From Cololabis saira (Eukaryota; Chordata; Actinopteri; Beloniformes; Belonidae): DNA of 64,000 nt. Shown here piece by piece: positions 33,751-45,102 of this stretch. Position 1 is the stretch's first letter. Each line of letters begins with the position of its first letter. The notes below the pieces were generated by a model. It made no database searches. It was not told the origin of the DNA and worked only from the letters and a program-made list of their open reading frames with translations. Position numbers and translations under genes: made by a program. The stretch covers positions 1,952,501-2,016,500 of the forward strand of contig NC_084599.1 in assembly GCF_033807715.1 (NCBI RefSeq), given 5' to 3'.

Positions 33751-34176
33751 CACTACACAGTCAGATCAAGTGGGGTTGTGGACTTATCTCGGATTTAAAA
33801 ATAAAAATAACAGGAGCTCAGGATTCATCCATGTACAGTAAGGGGCTGCTTTATTACAAACAATTCCACCATATAAACATATAAATCTAGAATGTGTGTG
33901 TCAGCTTAATAATGTCATCACATATCACAACATATATCAGACTTATAATAAAATAGCGCTGATCGTGTCCCTGTGAAGCTCAGCGTCAGTCAGGACTCTC
34001 AGCTGCTGCTGGAGATGCAGCCGCGGTGAGTGGGCTTGCCACCCGTCCCTTGAAATACGGAATTGTTACGTAATTCGGAATTAGAATTCATATAAAACAG
34101 TTTATTCCGTATTTCACAATCGTCCCATGCACGTCTGTCACATACGCACACACTAGTTAAGCCTAATTATGCCTAA
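33751..34176. other. sequence right of inversion breakpoint
   Basis: No gene was recognised. The segment CTTGCCACCCGTCCCTTG (about 34038-34055) resembles a common teleost repeat terminus, but no partner end was found. Confidence 0.35.
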
Positions 34177-34328
34177 ATAATGGTCCGCGTTAAATCGACG
34201 CAGATCCTACGCCGTAGGGTTACGCCGTAGGGTTACGCCGTAGGGTACGCGGCGACGCGCACTGTACGGTGCGCCAGCCGCGTAACCTACGCCGTATGCT
34301 CTGCGTCGATTTAACGCGGAACCATAAA
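34177..34328. mobile_element. hairpin MITE, copy 2
   Basis: Inverted ends TGGTCCGCGTTAAATCGACG and TGCGTCGATTTAACGCGGA enclose triplicated CCGTAGGGTTACG. The family is the same as at 30337 and 46833. Target duplication is unclear. Confidence 0.75.
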
Positions 34329-34639
34329 TCATCCTTGAGCAGCACGGAGGGAGGAGGGAGGAGGGAGGAGGGGGAGCGGGCTCCCGTCCCATCTTTGCAC
34401 AGTGTTTTGATGATTTGTAATACAGGCTGAGCCTACCGTTAGTTCTTAAACTGTAAAAAAGCATGAGTTTGAAAAGTGGGGGGGGACATGCCCCCCATGT
34501 TCCCAGTGGAAATTGCGCGTTGCGCTTCACGGCGTTTTATTTTCACTCGCTTTATTTTTTATTTCTGCAGTTTTCATTATGGACCAATCTGTGTGCTGAA
34601 ATATGGAGAACACTGGAAACAGCTCCGCTCACTTACTGA

Positions 34640-34821
34640 GACAAGGGCAAATTGCACTCAGCCGCAAAACTTTATGGGCGTGTTTGACCCGGTATATCAT
34701 TAGAGCAAAATCTTTTGTGAATAGGACCTTAAAGCGGGGCAAATTGCGAGCACAAATGCAGCGCAATTCACAGCGCTATTTGCGGGCGCAATCTGTTCTT
34801 TGTGGATTTGGCCCATAGTCT
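34640..34821. mobile_element. probable Harbinger-type right end
   Basis: Read inwards the end is TGGGCCAAATCCACAAAG, resembling the GGGCCTGATTTACTAAAG terminus at 29608. It truncates the LINE that begins at 34822. The left end was not located. Confidence 0.4.
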
Positions 34822-36203
34822 TTTACTATTTCGTCACTTAACCAAGTTTCTGAAACCGCTACGGAACTGAATTTAGTTTTCAACGCCCCCAAAAAATCAT
34901 ATACCTTTGAATTTTTTTTAATTAAGCTTCTGCTATTTATATGTATAATTGAGAACACACCTATCATTTTAATATTAACATTGAATTGTTGATCAGTATA
35001 ATATCTGCATTCGTTTTGCATGGTATGAAAAAAATGTGTTTCTGGGTCACAGTCACAGTCCATATCATGTATTTTTTTCCCAGAGTAATCAAATGTTTCA
35101 TAATTAAAATCTAGATATTTATTTATAAGGGTGGTCCCGTTGTTTTCTTCTATCATTACATCTTGATCGTCACTCTCATAGTCCATCATTGAAGAAAAAA
35201 TAAGTCATGAATAGAAAAATAGAAAATCCAAAATACAGAAAAAAGTGTTCACTCGTGTCCATAGTTCCACTCGTTTGTATCTTCATAATGTCCCTGAATT
35301 CCCGCATCACAAAAGAAAAAGAAAAGGGAGAGAAAGGAAAAAGAAGTAAAAAAGAAAAGGAGGGAGAGAGAGAGTGAGGGGGGAAGTCTGGCAGTCCAGA
35401 GCACACTTCCTTGTTGTTACTCACGACAGGCCTGCATCTCCAGGTTGCTCCAAATCCCCAGTTCACCTTCACTGCGCTTCTCTCAGTTAGTCCTTTCAAT
35501 CTCATTGGAATTTTTCCAGGTATCCAATCTCCCGAATAACAAGGGATTTCTCCTCCTCTGTGGATGATCCATTCGTGCGTATCCATATTTTACAGTCTCT
35601 GGTCCACGTTGATTTAATTTTTTTCTGTTTTCTCAATAAACGCGCACATCTGGCAATGTCCGCGTTCTTTTTAGTTAGATGCTCGTTCATAAAGACATTT
35701 GTCCCTTTGAGCTTGCTTCCTTGTCTCAGAAGATCCGTCTTGTGTTTCCGATTTGCAAACCGCATGATAATGTTTGGTTCTGTTAGCCCTGCTCTGTTGG
35801 AGGCTCGCTTTGGCAATAGGTGACAGGCTGATATACTTTCCTCTTCAATGGCTATTTGTTTACTGTGTAAGAAAAGAATCACCTGTTCTTCAAGAGTATG
35901 CAGCTCGTTCAGCGGAGCGTCCTCTCCTCCTCACTCCCCGCTGGCAACCCGGGCGTAAGAGCGGTGTCTGGTTTTCAATCCACTAATCACCACATTATCC
36001 TTGCATGTATATTGCTCCAAGTCATCCACTCTCCGCTCCAGGGTAGCAATCTTGTCATCTTTTTCCTTTATCAATTTCTTCATGCTCTTCACCTCTTCCT
36101 TCACCAGATCTTTCACCTCTTTCAGCAAATTCACTAGTGTTTTATCCTGCATCACGTTGATTTTCCCCGTAAGGGCGTCCAGTGATTTCTTAATCTCTTC
36201 CAT
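34822..36203 (-). pseudogene. LINE 5' part: ORF1 and start of endonuclease
   Basis: Minus-strand frames at 35931-36203 and 35502-35882 together form an ORF1-like protein: an N-terminal coiled coil (LTGKINVMQDKTLVNLLKEV, RRVDDLEQYTCKDNVVISGL) and, after a frameshift near 35900, FANRKHKTDLLRQGSKLKG and LTKKNADIARCARLL. The frame at 34776-35189 holds the beginning of an AP-endonuclease ORF2 (FSIIHINSRSLI, VAVSETWLSD), cut off at 34822. The clade is not determined. It differs from both the L1 and L2 copies above. Confidence 0.7.
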
Positions 36204-36375
36204 CTCGGCTGTTGCGCTTGCCGTGGGATTTCGTCGTCAATAAAGATATTCCCCGTAACCAACAGGTCATTAAGGGAACTCTAATGTTTTGAAAAGTTTG
36301 ATCTGAAAGTTTTGATCAACAAACAAAAGGAGTGGAGTCCGCGAGGCTTCCACTCAACCGCCATGACACGTCACA

Positions 36376-36435
36376 GCTGATCTGCAATCAGCAATCCATG
36401 CAATGTATTGCATGGATTGCTGATTGCAGATCAGC
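36376..36435. repeat. perfect 28-bp inverted repeat with 4-nt loop
   Basis: Arms 36376-36403 and 36408-36435 are exact reverse complements around TGTA. A shorter repeat of the arm (ATCCATGCAATGTATTGCAT) follows at 36437-36456. Confidence 0.95.
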
Positions 36436-36659
36436 AATCCATGCAATGTATTGCATGTTCTTAAACTTTTCTTCCATGTGACTTCATGCTGGTCTGTAAT
36501 TGGTTACTCAAAGACTCTCCTCCGTGGCCAATCAGCGTGTTTTCTGTCATTCTTCATTCAATCTGATTGATTCATGAGCTGTCAATCAAAGTCACACCCC
36601 TGACAGTGTAGACGCGCGACTGCATCTGTGACTCGCTACAAACGGAGTGACAGCCATAG

Positions 36660-37060
36660 ACATGTATCCGTATCCGGCCCAAGGAGCTGCTGCGATACGT
36701 CAGCGACGCCGCCATATTGGATGTGGCAAGACTGCGCTGTAAACTAATACGAGTAAATTGACTTATTTTCATAAAGCGCCTTTCTACAAAGAAATATACG
36801 TTTTACGTCTCATTTATTCATTCACACATGCGCTAATATACTTAGGAAACAGTTAGGCACCAAATATAATATATTTAATTTTCTGAGATGGCAAAACATT
36901 TTTATTGATCCCACATAGGAGTAATTCATGTTATATCAGCTATAGAGAACAACGTAGTGCCGAAAAACAATATATATCCCCCCTCACAAAAATAAGAAAA
37001 ATAGAGAAACACATTTTTTCATCAACAAAACAAATTTAAAATTTTTCAAATAACAAAATA
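36660..37060. repeat. copy of the hAT-internal repeat at 24430-24830
   Basis: The two share GCTGCTGCGATACGTCA, CCGCCATATTGGATGTGGCA, GAGTAAATTGACTTATTTTC and further sequence at high identity in the same orientation. Termini are not clear here. Confidence 0.8.
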
Positions 37061-37111
37061 ACATATTTGAACCATTTTGACATATCTGTCAATATCTCTA
37101 TATAATTGTAA

Positions 37112-39151
37112 CCCTATGGTGATGTAACCCGATGGTTAAAGCACATGAAAGAAATAATTGTTTATTTAAATGTCATTTGTTTTATTTTGGTGTCTGTTGA
37201 AGAAGACTGTTAAAAAGAAGTGATGTGATGTGATGTGTAAATGTAAAAAATATAAAGAAGTTTAAGTTGACTTACCTGTGGGGATCCAATCAGCAGGAGC
37301 AGGTGTCGGGGAGACGCCGACGAGAAGAGGAGACGGGAGAAGAGGAGATGGGAGCGGAGCAGCGAAGCGGCCGGGAGGAAAAACCGAGATGGAGAAAAGA
37401 AAGAAAGACTGTGGTTAAAAGATACGTTGGTTGGAGAGGGTAACAGAGGTGAACGGACAGTGAGTCTTTTATCGCCCTCCAATGCAGCGTCGGACCTACG
37501 TTAACGTGGACTCTGGATAAGTGTCCTAGCAAAGTGCGGCTGGAAGTTGGTGCAGCTCGCGCCAATTAACGGACGGCCATCACTGAGAGCAGCGAACCCC
37601 GCCACTCCACCAGGTGAAACCGTCGCCCAGCTGTACAAGTCAACCTGCCTGAGGGGACCTGGGTGAGTGTTGGTCGCAGACGTCACAGGGGACCGAGGAC
37701 CTGTCTACAGCCGGCAGCGCCGCAGCACGCGCTGCCACACGTGGGGCCGGGACGACACCATTTCAGGTTGTGTGGTTTTTTTCTTCCGTGCTGAGGCGCA
37801 CCACCATTTTGAGTTTCGGTGCTGAGGCGCACCCCCATTTTGAGCTTCTGACTCCCAGCTCAATTAAGAACTGAAACAGGCCTGCAACGTTACCCAATAC
37901 TTGTGACTGTGTTTTTTGTTTGGTATTAAGGGTTTTATTTTAACAAAGCTACAGTGCCGGCTTTAGGTTTAGACAGTTATTGAAGGTATTTCTACCGTGA
38001 GCCATTTGTGTAATCTGCTCACAAGGTTTTGAAGGGAACTTAACCAGTGGTTTATTTCTGTGTTTTTTCATAGAAAAACGAATTATTAAGAACGTATTAT
38101 TTTTGGGTTTGTTATATTTATTTATTTGTGTTTAATACATTTGTGTAAACGGAAGCATCTGATAGCGTTTATCAACATCCATATCACCTATTATTTTAGG
38201 TATCCGATAAGTGTATTTAAAGAGGTTAGTGAACCTGGGGAGCAGTGTTGGTCAAGTTACTTTGAAAAAGTAATTAGTTACTGATTACTGATTACTGAAC
38301 CAAAAAAGTAATCCCCTTACTTTACTGATTACTTATTTTCAAAAGTAATTAGTTACATTACTAGTTACTTTACTTAGTTACTTTTCAAAAACATGATGCA
38401 CAACCTGAATACACTTTACTGGAACAATATAAAACAATAGAAGTTTCAGTTTAATTCTATTCTTTGTGCATATTCCACCATATAAAATTAAATGACGATA
38501 AGTAAATGAAACGGTCTATTTTTAAACTTGTTTTTATTATTTTCAGTCTTAAATATATGCACATTGCGTCGGGCAAAATACAGCTCTCTCTGACTTGAAC
38601 TACAATATAACCTGCGACAAGCTTCTTCAATTCATCTGCACTAAGTCCCGTTGGTCTTACATCTAGTTTCACCTGTTTAGCAGCAGAGGGGCCACCGGCA
38701 GTTCTCCCGCTGGAGTCTGATGAGGCAGCCGGCGCTGCAGCCCCAGTGGGGGAGGACGAATCCGGGGGTCTCGCAACGTCTTTCCTCCCACACAGAATTT
38801 ACAGCGGACGAGAATGTTTTAATCACTTTTGACCGAGTCAAACTCAAAATAATGTCTGTAATTCCGGAACCATAATTCAGGCTTGACTTTGTGCCGCTCA
38901 GACGTATGAGCGGCGCAAAGTCATGGGATATTTTCACAAAACAAATAGTGCATTTAGCAACGCAGTAACACAGCCTTCTTTCAGAAAAGTAAAGGTAATC
39001 TAATTACTGTTTTTGCAATTGTAATCCCTTACTTTACTTGTTACTTGAAAAAAGTAATCGGATTACAGTAACGCGTTACTTCTAACGCGTTACTGCCCAT
39101 CACTGCTGGGGAGCGCCCTTAGAACAGAGGATGGTTAAAGAGGGCGCTACA
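37112..39151 (+). repeat. possible solo LTR carrying a hAT insertion
   Basis: The interval begins TGTAACCC and ends GCGCTACA, and it appears inserted into the repeat at 36660: AT-rich sequence like that at 24830-24920 resumes at about 39155. Without the hAT it is ~1.17 kb. No clear target duplication and no coding region were found, so the LTR call is tentative. Confidence 0.35.
38243..39105. mobile_element. non-autonomous hAT element
   Basis: The ends CAGTGTTGGTCAAGTTACTT and GCCCATCACTG are flanked by a perfect 8-bp duplication CTGGGGAG (38235-38242, 39106-39113). Terminal regions are rich in AGTTACT/AGTAAC motifs, a common teleost hAT group. No transposase. Confidence 0.9.
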
Positions 39152-39357
39152 TAAAAACTGAAAAAATCTGAAAAATGTTATTTTGTTACTTGAAAATTTT
39201 AAAATATGTTTATCTAAAATATGCTACAAGTATATGTAGTATATGTATATGTTGTATATCTAGTGATATGTAATAATAAATAATAAATGTATGTTCAAGT
39301 AGAGTTTATAGTTGTGTTGTAATCCCCACTCGCCAGTGTGCCCCCCCAAATTTTTTA

Positions 39358-41170
39358 TCACCAGCCGCCACTGCTCCTGCTCTGAGTATACAGAGACCGG
39401 ACAGCCCTTAATAGAGGGCCCAGGACTCCATACTCACTGACCCCCCACAGAATGGCACGAGGGACATGGTCAAATGCCTTCTCCAGGTCCACAAAACACA
39501 TGTAGACTGGTTGGCCAAATTCCCATGAACCCTCGAGCACCCTGTGGAGGGTATAGAGCTGGTCCAGTGTTCCACGACCAGGACGAAAACCGCATTGTTC
39601 CTCCTGAATCCGAGGTTCAACTATCGGCTGTATTCTCCTCTCCGGTACCCTGGCATAGACTTTCCCGGGGAGGCTGAGAAGTGTGATCCCCCTAAAGTTG
39701 GAACACACTCTCCGGTCCCCCTTTTTAAATAGAGGGACCACCACCCCGGTTTGCCACTCCAGCGGTACTGTCCCCTCCCTCCATGCAATGTTGCAGAGGC
39801 GTGTCAACCAAGACAGCCCTACGACATCCAGAGACTTGAGGTACTCAGGGTGAATCTCATCCACCCCGGTGCCACTGAGGAGCTTACGAAGTACCTCAGT
39901 GACCTCGGCTTGGGTGATGGATGAGCTCAGTGACCTCGGCTTGGGTGATGGATGAGCACGTCCCCGAGTCCTCACCCTCTGCTTCCTCAATGGAAGGCAT
40001 GTCAGTCGGGTTGAGGAGATCCTCGAAGTATTCCTTCCACCGTCCGACGATGTCAACAGTCGAGGTCAAAAGCTCCCCACCCGCACCATAAACAGTGCCG
40101 GCAGAGTACTGCTTCCCCCTTCTGAGGCGCCGAACGGTCCGCCAGAATTTCCTCGAGGACCGAAAGTTTTCTTCCATGGCCTCCCCGAACTCCTCCCAGA
40201 CCCGGGTTTTTGCCTCCAGGACTGCCCGAGCCGCAGCTTGTTTGGCCTGCTGGTACCTATCTACTGCGTCAGGAGTCCCACAGGCCAACATAGCCCGGTA
40301 GGACTCTAGGATTTCCGCCACGACAGGCACCGGAGACCTTGCGACCACAACTTCAAGCCGCCGCGTCGACAATGGAGGCAGAGAACATGGTCAACTTGGA
40401 CTCGATGTCCACCGCCTCCCCCTGGATTCTGAGAGAAGTTCTCCCGGAGGTGGGAGTTGAAAACGTCCCTGACAGAGGATTCGGCCAGACGTTCCCAACA
40501 GACCCCCACAATCCGTTTGGGTCTGCCCGGTCTGTCCAACTTCCTCCTCCACCAGCGCATGCAACTCACCACCAGGTAGTGATTAATTGACAGCTCAGCC
40601 CGTCTCTTCACCCAGGTGTCCAAAACATGCGGCCGGAGGTCAGATGAAACGACAACAAAGTCGATTATTGACCTCCGGCCTAGGGTGTCCTGGTGCCACG
40701 TGCACCGATGACACCCTTATGTTTAAACGTGGTGTTTGTTTTGGACAAACCGTGACTAGCACAGAAGTCCAACAACAAAACACTGCTCGGGTTCAGATCG
40801 GGGAGGCCGTTCCTCCCAATCCCGCCTCTCCAGGTATCACTGTCATTGCCCACGTGAGCGTTGAAGTCCTGCAGTAGAACAATGGAGTCCCCAGTTGGAG
40901 CACTATCCAGTACTACTCCCAGGGACTCCAAGAAGGCCGGGTACTCAGCACTACTGTTCGGCCCGTAGGCACAAACAACAGTGAGAGACCTTTTCCCGAC
41001 ACGAAGGCATGATTGGCTTGTGAACCGCTCATAGTCTGGCCCGTCACCTAGGACCTGTTTGCTTTGGGAGACCCTACCAGGGGTGTAATGCCCCCGACAA
41101 CATAGCTCCTAGGATCACTCGGCCAACACAAACCCCTCCACCACAGTAAGGTGGTAGTTCAAGGAGGGGT
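39358..41170 (-). pseudogene. non-LTR retrotransposon fragment (endonuclease C-part and RT N-part)
   Basis: Minus-strand frames at 40680-40931, 40306-40623, 39896-40372 and 39358-40056 give, in order, an endonuclease block ([19 protein letters not shown]), a linker, and RT blocks (FKKGDRRVCSNFRGITLLSL, CGFRPGRGTLDQLYTL, FVDLEKAFDHVPR). Frameshifts and a stop separate them. A ~35-bp duplication (39896-39956 region) repeats GACCTCGGCTTGGGTGATGG. The downstream YADD region is missing, so it is truncated at 39358. The C-terminal tail of this family is what lies at 1039-1602. Confidence 0.8.
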
Positions 41171-41179
41171 CCTTGAACA

Positions 41180-41610
41180 TGATCGGTGCAAATTAGCCTT
41201 CTTCTGATTGGTCAATATGTGATAGTTCCTATTTTCTGAAAAAAAATTTGAAAGGTTTGACATCGAGAGTCGTGGGTGGTGTCATCTGATTCGGTTTTGA
41301 GTCCTTGACCATAATTGGTATTAATTAGCCCCGCCCCTTCTTCTGATTGTTCGATATTTGATAGTTCCTATTTTCTGCCATGACTTTTGAATGGTTTGAC
41401 ATAGAGAGTCGTGGGTGGTGTCATCTGACTCGGTTTTGAGTCCTTCACCATAATTGGCATAAATTAGCCCCACCCCTTCTTCTGATCGCTCGACATTTGA
41501 TAGTTCCTATTTTCTGCCATAACTTTTGAATGGTTTGACATAAAGAGTCCTGGGTGGTGTCATTGGACTTAGTTTTGAGTCCTTGACTTTTATTGGTGAA
41601 AATTCAACAC
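41180..41610. repeat. ~124-bp tandem repeat, about 3.4 units
   Basis: Units share TTCTTCTGATTG, TTTGATAGTTCCTATTTTCT, TTTGAATGGTTTGACAT and GTCGTGGGTGGTGTCATCTG. Similar repeats are common in fish. They end at TTGCAGCTTTAATTACCG. Confidence 0.8.
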
Positions 41611-41647
41611 GCGAGGGCCCGTTCATCACTGCTTGCAGCTTTAATTA

Positions 41648-42192
41648 CCGTATTGGCCCGAATATAAGACAGTGTTTTTTGCATTGAAATAAGACTGAAA
41701 AAGTGGGGGTCGTCTTACATTCGGGGTCTAGACGTTATACCCATTCACACCGCTAGATGGCGCCAGATATCTTTAAAGCGAATGCTGAACTTAACTCCCC
41801 AGGCCAAAGCCAACCCCTGTCACGAAGAAGAAAAATAAAAATAGCAGTAGCATGAGGAAGAAAAATAAAAAATAGCGGTAAGAAAGAAAAGAGAAAAGAG
41901 AAGAAAATAAGAGAAGAGATAACAGAAAATGGAGAAACATAGCGACAATCTGGAGAAAAGTGGGTCGAAGAAGTTATGATGCAAACTTCAAGATCATGAT
42001 TTGAATGAGGCAAAATAACATGCTTTTTCTCTCAAATATATTGTTAGAATCATTTGTTTCAAATGTACTGTAATTATTTTCTGTATAAAAATTGAATTTG
42101 GTGTTTAAAAAAAAATCTTTTTTCAAATTTGAGTCTTGAAAAAGAGGGGGTCGTCTTATAATCAGGGTCGTCTTATATTCGGGTCAATACGG
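41648..42192. mobile_element. MITE with TA duplication (Tc1/mariner-type)
   Basis: Inverted ends begin CCGTATTGGCCCGAATATA on the left and CCGTATTGACCCGAATATA from the right, flanked by TA (41646-41647, 42193-42194). The interior has no transposase. Confidence 0.8.
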
Positions 42193-43327
42193 TACTGTTT
42201 GTTACTGTAGCATAATGAGCGGAGCTGAGCGGACTAGAATATCTCCCGTTGCTAAGTCGTATCTCAGGTCAGTCCTAGTTACTGGAGAAGTCAACACTGC
42301 GTCCATTGCATAAGGACCTTATGGGACGGTAGTGATTTTTCCAGGTATTAGTCAGACCCTCAGGTGTTACCAAGGAAACTGAGTTATGGCTTGTTAAAAC
42401 ACTTTGTAACTTACCAGGTTCCAACGGCTGCAGACGAGAGATTAAATAGTCCGCTCAGCCGCTCAGCTGTGGCTTGTTATAAAACTAATGATTTCAACTG
42501 AAAACACATGAAAGCATGAATAACTGATTTAAAATTTATGTTTTTTGGTAAGTGACCGTGGTATAAGCGGGATAATGCCCTTTGATGTGTCCATTAACAT
42601 AAATATATGGACGACACGAAGCGGATTACAGTTTGCCTCCACATTATCCCTTACTTAAATGTTAACAGTTTGACATTACGATAGGCCTTAACTACACGTC
42701 TGGGATTCATATTCGTAGACTGTAGTTCAACACACAGTTTCCTTATCTTGGGTTTTATTTGTAAATTACCGCAGGATAACACTTACTTTTGGAAAACTCG
42801 ATTCTTGGACTGACTCGAGTTTGTACGAGTCACTCACCAGAGTCACCTAGTCAGAAATCCATGAACCCACCCACTCCAACTTAGCATCTGTGAAAGCAAA
42901 TAAATGAGTTGTTCCTTTTGTGGGCGGGGCCAGGTTACTGTAAGCAGCTGAGGGATTGGTCAACTCACAGCTCAGAGCAGAGATGGAACCGCGGGCCGGG
43001 GGGAAACTAGAAACCAAGGCTGCTGCGTTCCCCGCGGGGCTAATACTGCGGACTAACTGGAGATAATCAAACAGCAGTTGGTCAACAGCAGCATGTTGTC
43101 TGGTCAGCAGTAACATCCAGGAGTTGCACATTGTTCATAATGTTCACACGGAAACTGGATGTAAGAGGAGGTCATAAGATGGAAGAGAACCTTTGGACTG
43201 TATCCCTGGTCTAGTAATACCTCTCACAAACCTTAACAATGTTTTCATACTGAATTAATTTCTTTTCACATCGTACATACTCTCATACTCTCATTTAAAT
43301 CTGATTATTCGCTTTTAGGAAAGAAAC

Positions 43328-43711
43328 TCAGAAACGGGCCTCATTAGGAAGGGGATACGCTTCCTCTAAAAAAAGAGCTGGAGTCATTCTCATGTCTTTC
43401 TTCAACATACACTGGTGACAGACTTTGAATAAATGCAGCACAGTGAAGGTGTATTTGAACTCTGTTGGGTCAGAATGATAAATCAGCCTCTCGAAAACCT
43501 CTGTCACGCCCTTATCCCCACTTTGACCACACAGTGGCAGTAGAGGTTTAATGATGTTTCCTGAGCTGCAGCTCTTACACCATATACCTAAGAGCATCAC
43601 CCCTCTCTGCAGCACGAGCATCTGGCTACAAGGAAACTGGTTTATGTTTCTCTCAGTCAAAGACTGAGTAACAGTAGGATGCTCAAGCATTTGCTCTTCT
43701 TCTTTTGGCAT
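43328..43711 (-). CDS. hypothetical 127-residue ORF
   Basis: The frame starts MPKEEEQMLEHPTVTQSL and has a Cys-containing middle (MLLGIWCKSCSSG; LFKVCHQCMLKK). I recognise no family. The length is within chance for this much sequence, and no splice sites or promoter support it. It could be an exon remnant of a host gene. Confidence 0.2.
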   Translation of the reverse strand: MPKEEEQMLEHPTVTQSLTERNINQFPCSQMLVLQRGVMLLGIWCKSCSSGNIIKPLLPLCGQSGDKGVTEVFERLIYHSDPTEFKYTFTVLHLFKVCHQCMLKKDMRMTPALFLEEAYPLPNEARF

Positions 43712-44329
43712 GTTTCAGGACAACATGGACCACCAGAGCCTTGACGATGGCTTATAAACACACAGGCTCCATCATTTGGCAGCTTGCACACATTCTGAGC
43801 TCTGACTCTGATTGGACCTTCACTACTTGTCATCTGTCAATCAAACGAATGGCCATTTCCCTGAGCAACCAGAATCTGCTGCCAGGAGCTGAAATAAGAC
43901 AGCGGTGCCATTATTTCTGCAGAGTAGAAACGATGTCAAACTCAACATTAACCCTAAGGAAACATCGAGATTTCAAAGTAACCTTCCCGGGATGAGCTGA
44001 GATTGAATCCACACGGCAGGAGTTGGAGGAAGCTGTGTTCCTACTTCCTGCTGCGGTGTCCTCTCTGTCGTACATCAGGTCCAGCCTTCAGGTCCCCGCC
44101 ATTCTCTGTCCGTTTCCTGTTAACAGGCAGGGCAGCACACAGCAGCATGTCAAGTGTTGTACAAACCTGCAGCAGTCAGTTTTTCACGCTCACACATTAT
44201 TCAGTTCTCCCTGCCGTTCAACCAGCGTTTCCAGCTGTGACTTTAGACACATTAGCTTTACAACATTTTACAACATTTAACATCAACCGAAGACTTTCAC
44301 AGTCACAGTTGCAGTAAAATGACCATGGC

Positions 44330-44490
44330 TGTTTCCGAATTCGGACACTACCGCACTATATGCTACATACTGCAAAGTATGCACTGTATACTGCCTACTA
44401 AATGAACAAGTCAGTACACTGCTCCAGCAGACCATTCACACAGCAGTGTGCTACAGTGTATCCCAGAATGCATTTCGCACCAAAACGACG
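44330..44490. repeat. interspersed repeat fragment
   Basis: CTATATGCTACATACTGC, GTATGCACTGTATACTGCC and the flanking TCCCAGAATGCATTTCG are typical of a widespread non-autonomous teleost repeat. Ends are not resolved. Confidence 0.45.
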
Positions 44491-45102
44491 GCGAAAGCTG
44501 AGATGTAAAAGCGGGCTAGAAGCTGTTTTAATTTCAGCTGTAGCGCTGTTAATATGCCACCTTATTACGTTTTAACATCTTCTCCAGCGTAAAAGTAACC
44601 GTTAAGATCCCTACCCTGGGCTCAGTTCATCCAAATAACGCCTGTTAAGAAATTTGATCTGATGTTTCGGGGGTCAGAAGAGCCGCGGCCCCGGGGAGCA
44701 ACTGCAGCAGCTCACGGCCGGAGAACAGACGTGATCGCTGGGTCAACCCACGGCGTCAACCCACAGCTCTGTGGAGAATTGCCGCTGGCTGAAATAAATC
44801 ATTTAGGAATATAAATGTTGGTTTTACACTGATATAACCTATCTAGGTTATATGTTTTCTTCTTGACGGCTCACTATCGTTAACAGTAACGTTACTTTGG
44901 CTGACTTAACGTTACGTTATTGCTTTGTATTAACGTTATTAGGACCACTATGCCAAGTTCTACATTCATTACAAATGGGCAACGTAGCTTTGTCACAATT
45001 TTTAATCGTTGTCCTTACACTAAATTGAATTAAAAAGGTTATATATTAAAGTTACTTACATTTATATTCCCCCTTCTCCCTCTCCACGGTGTAACTAGTC
45101 CA

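Larger units (their letters stand above)
42193..45102. other. intergenic region without recognised gene
   Basis: No domain-bearing frame was found. A GC-rich segment near 42960-43060 and a repeat-like segment at 44330-44490 lie in it. This is the least repeat-like stretch of the right half. Confidence 0.45.
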
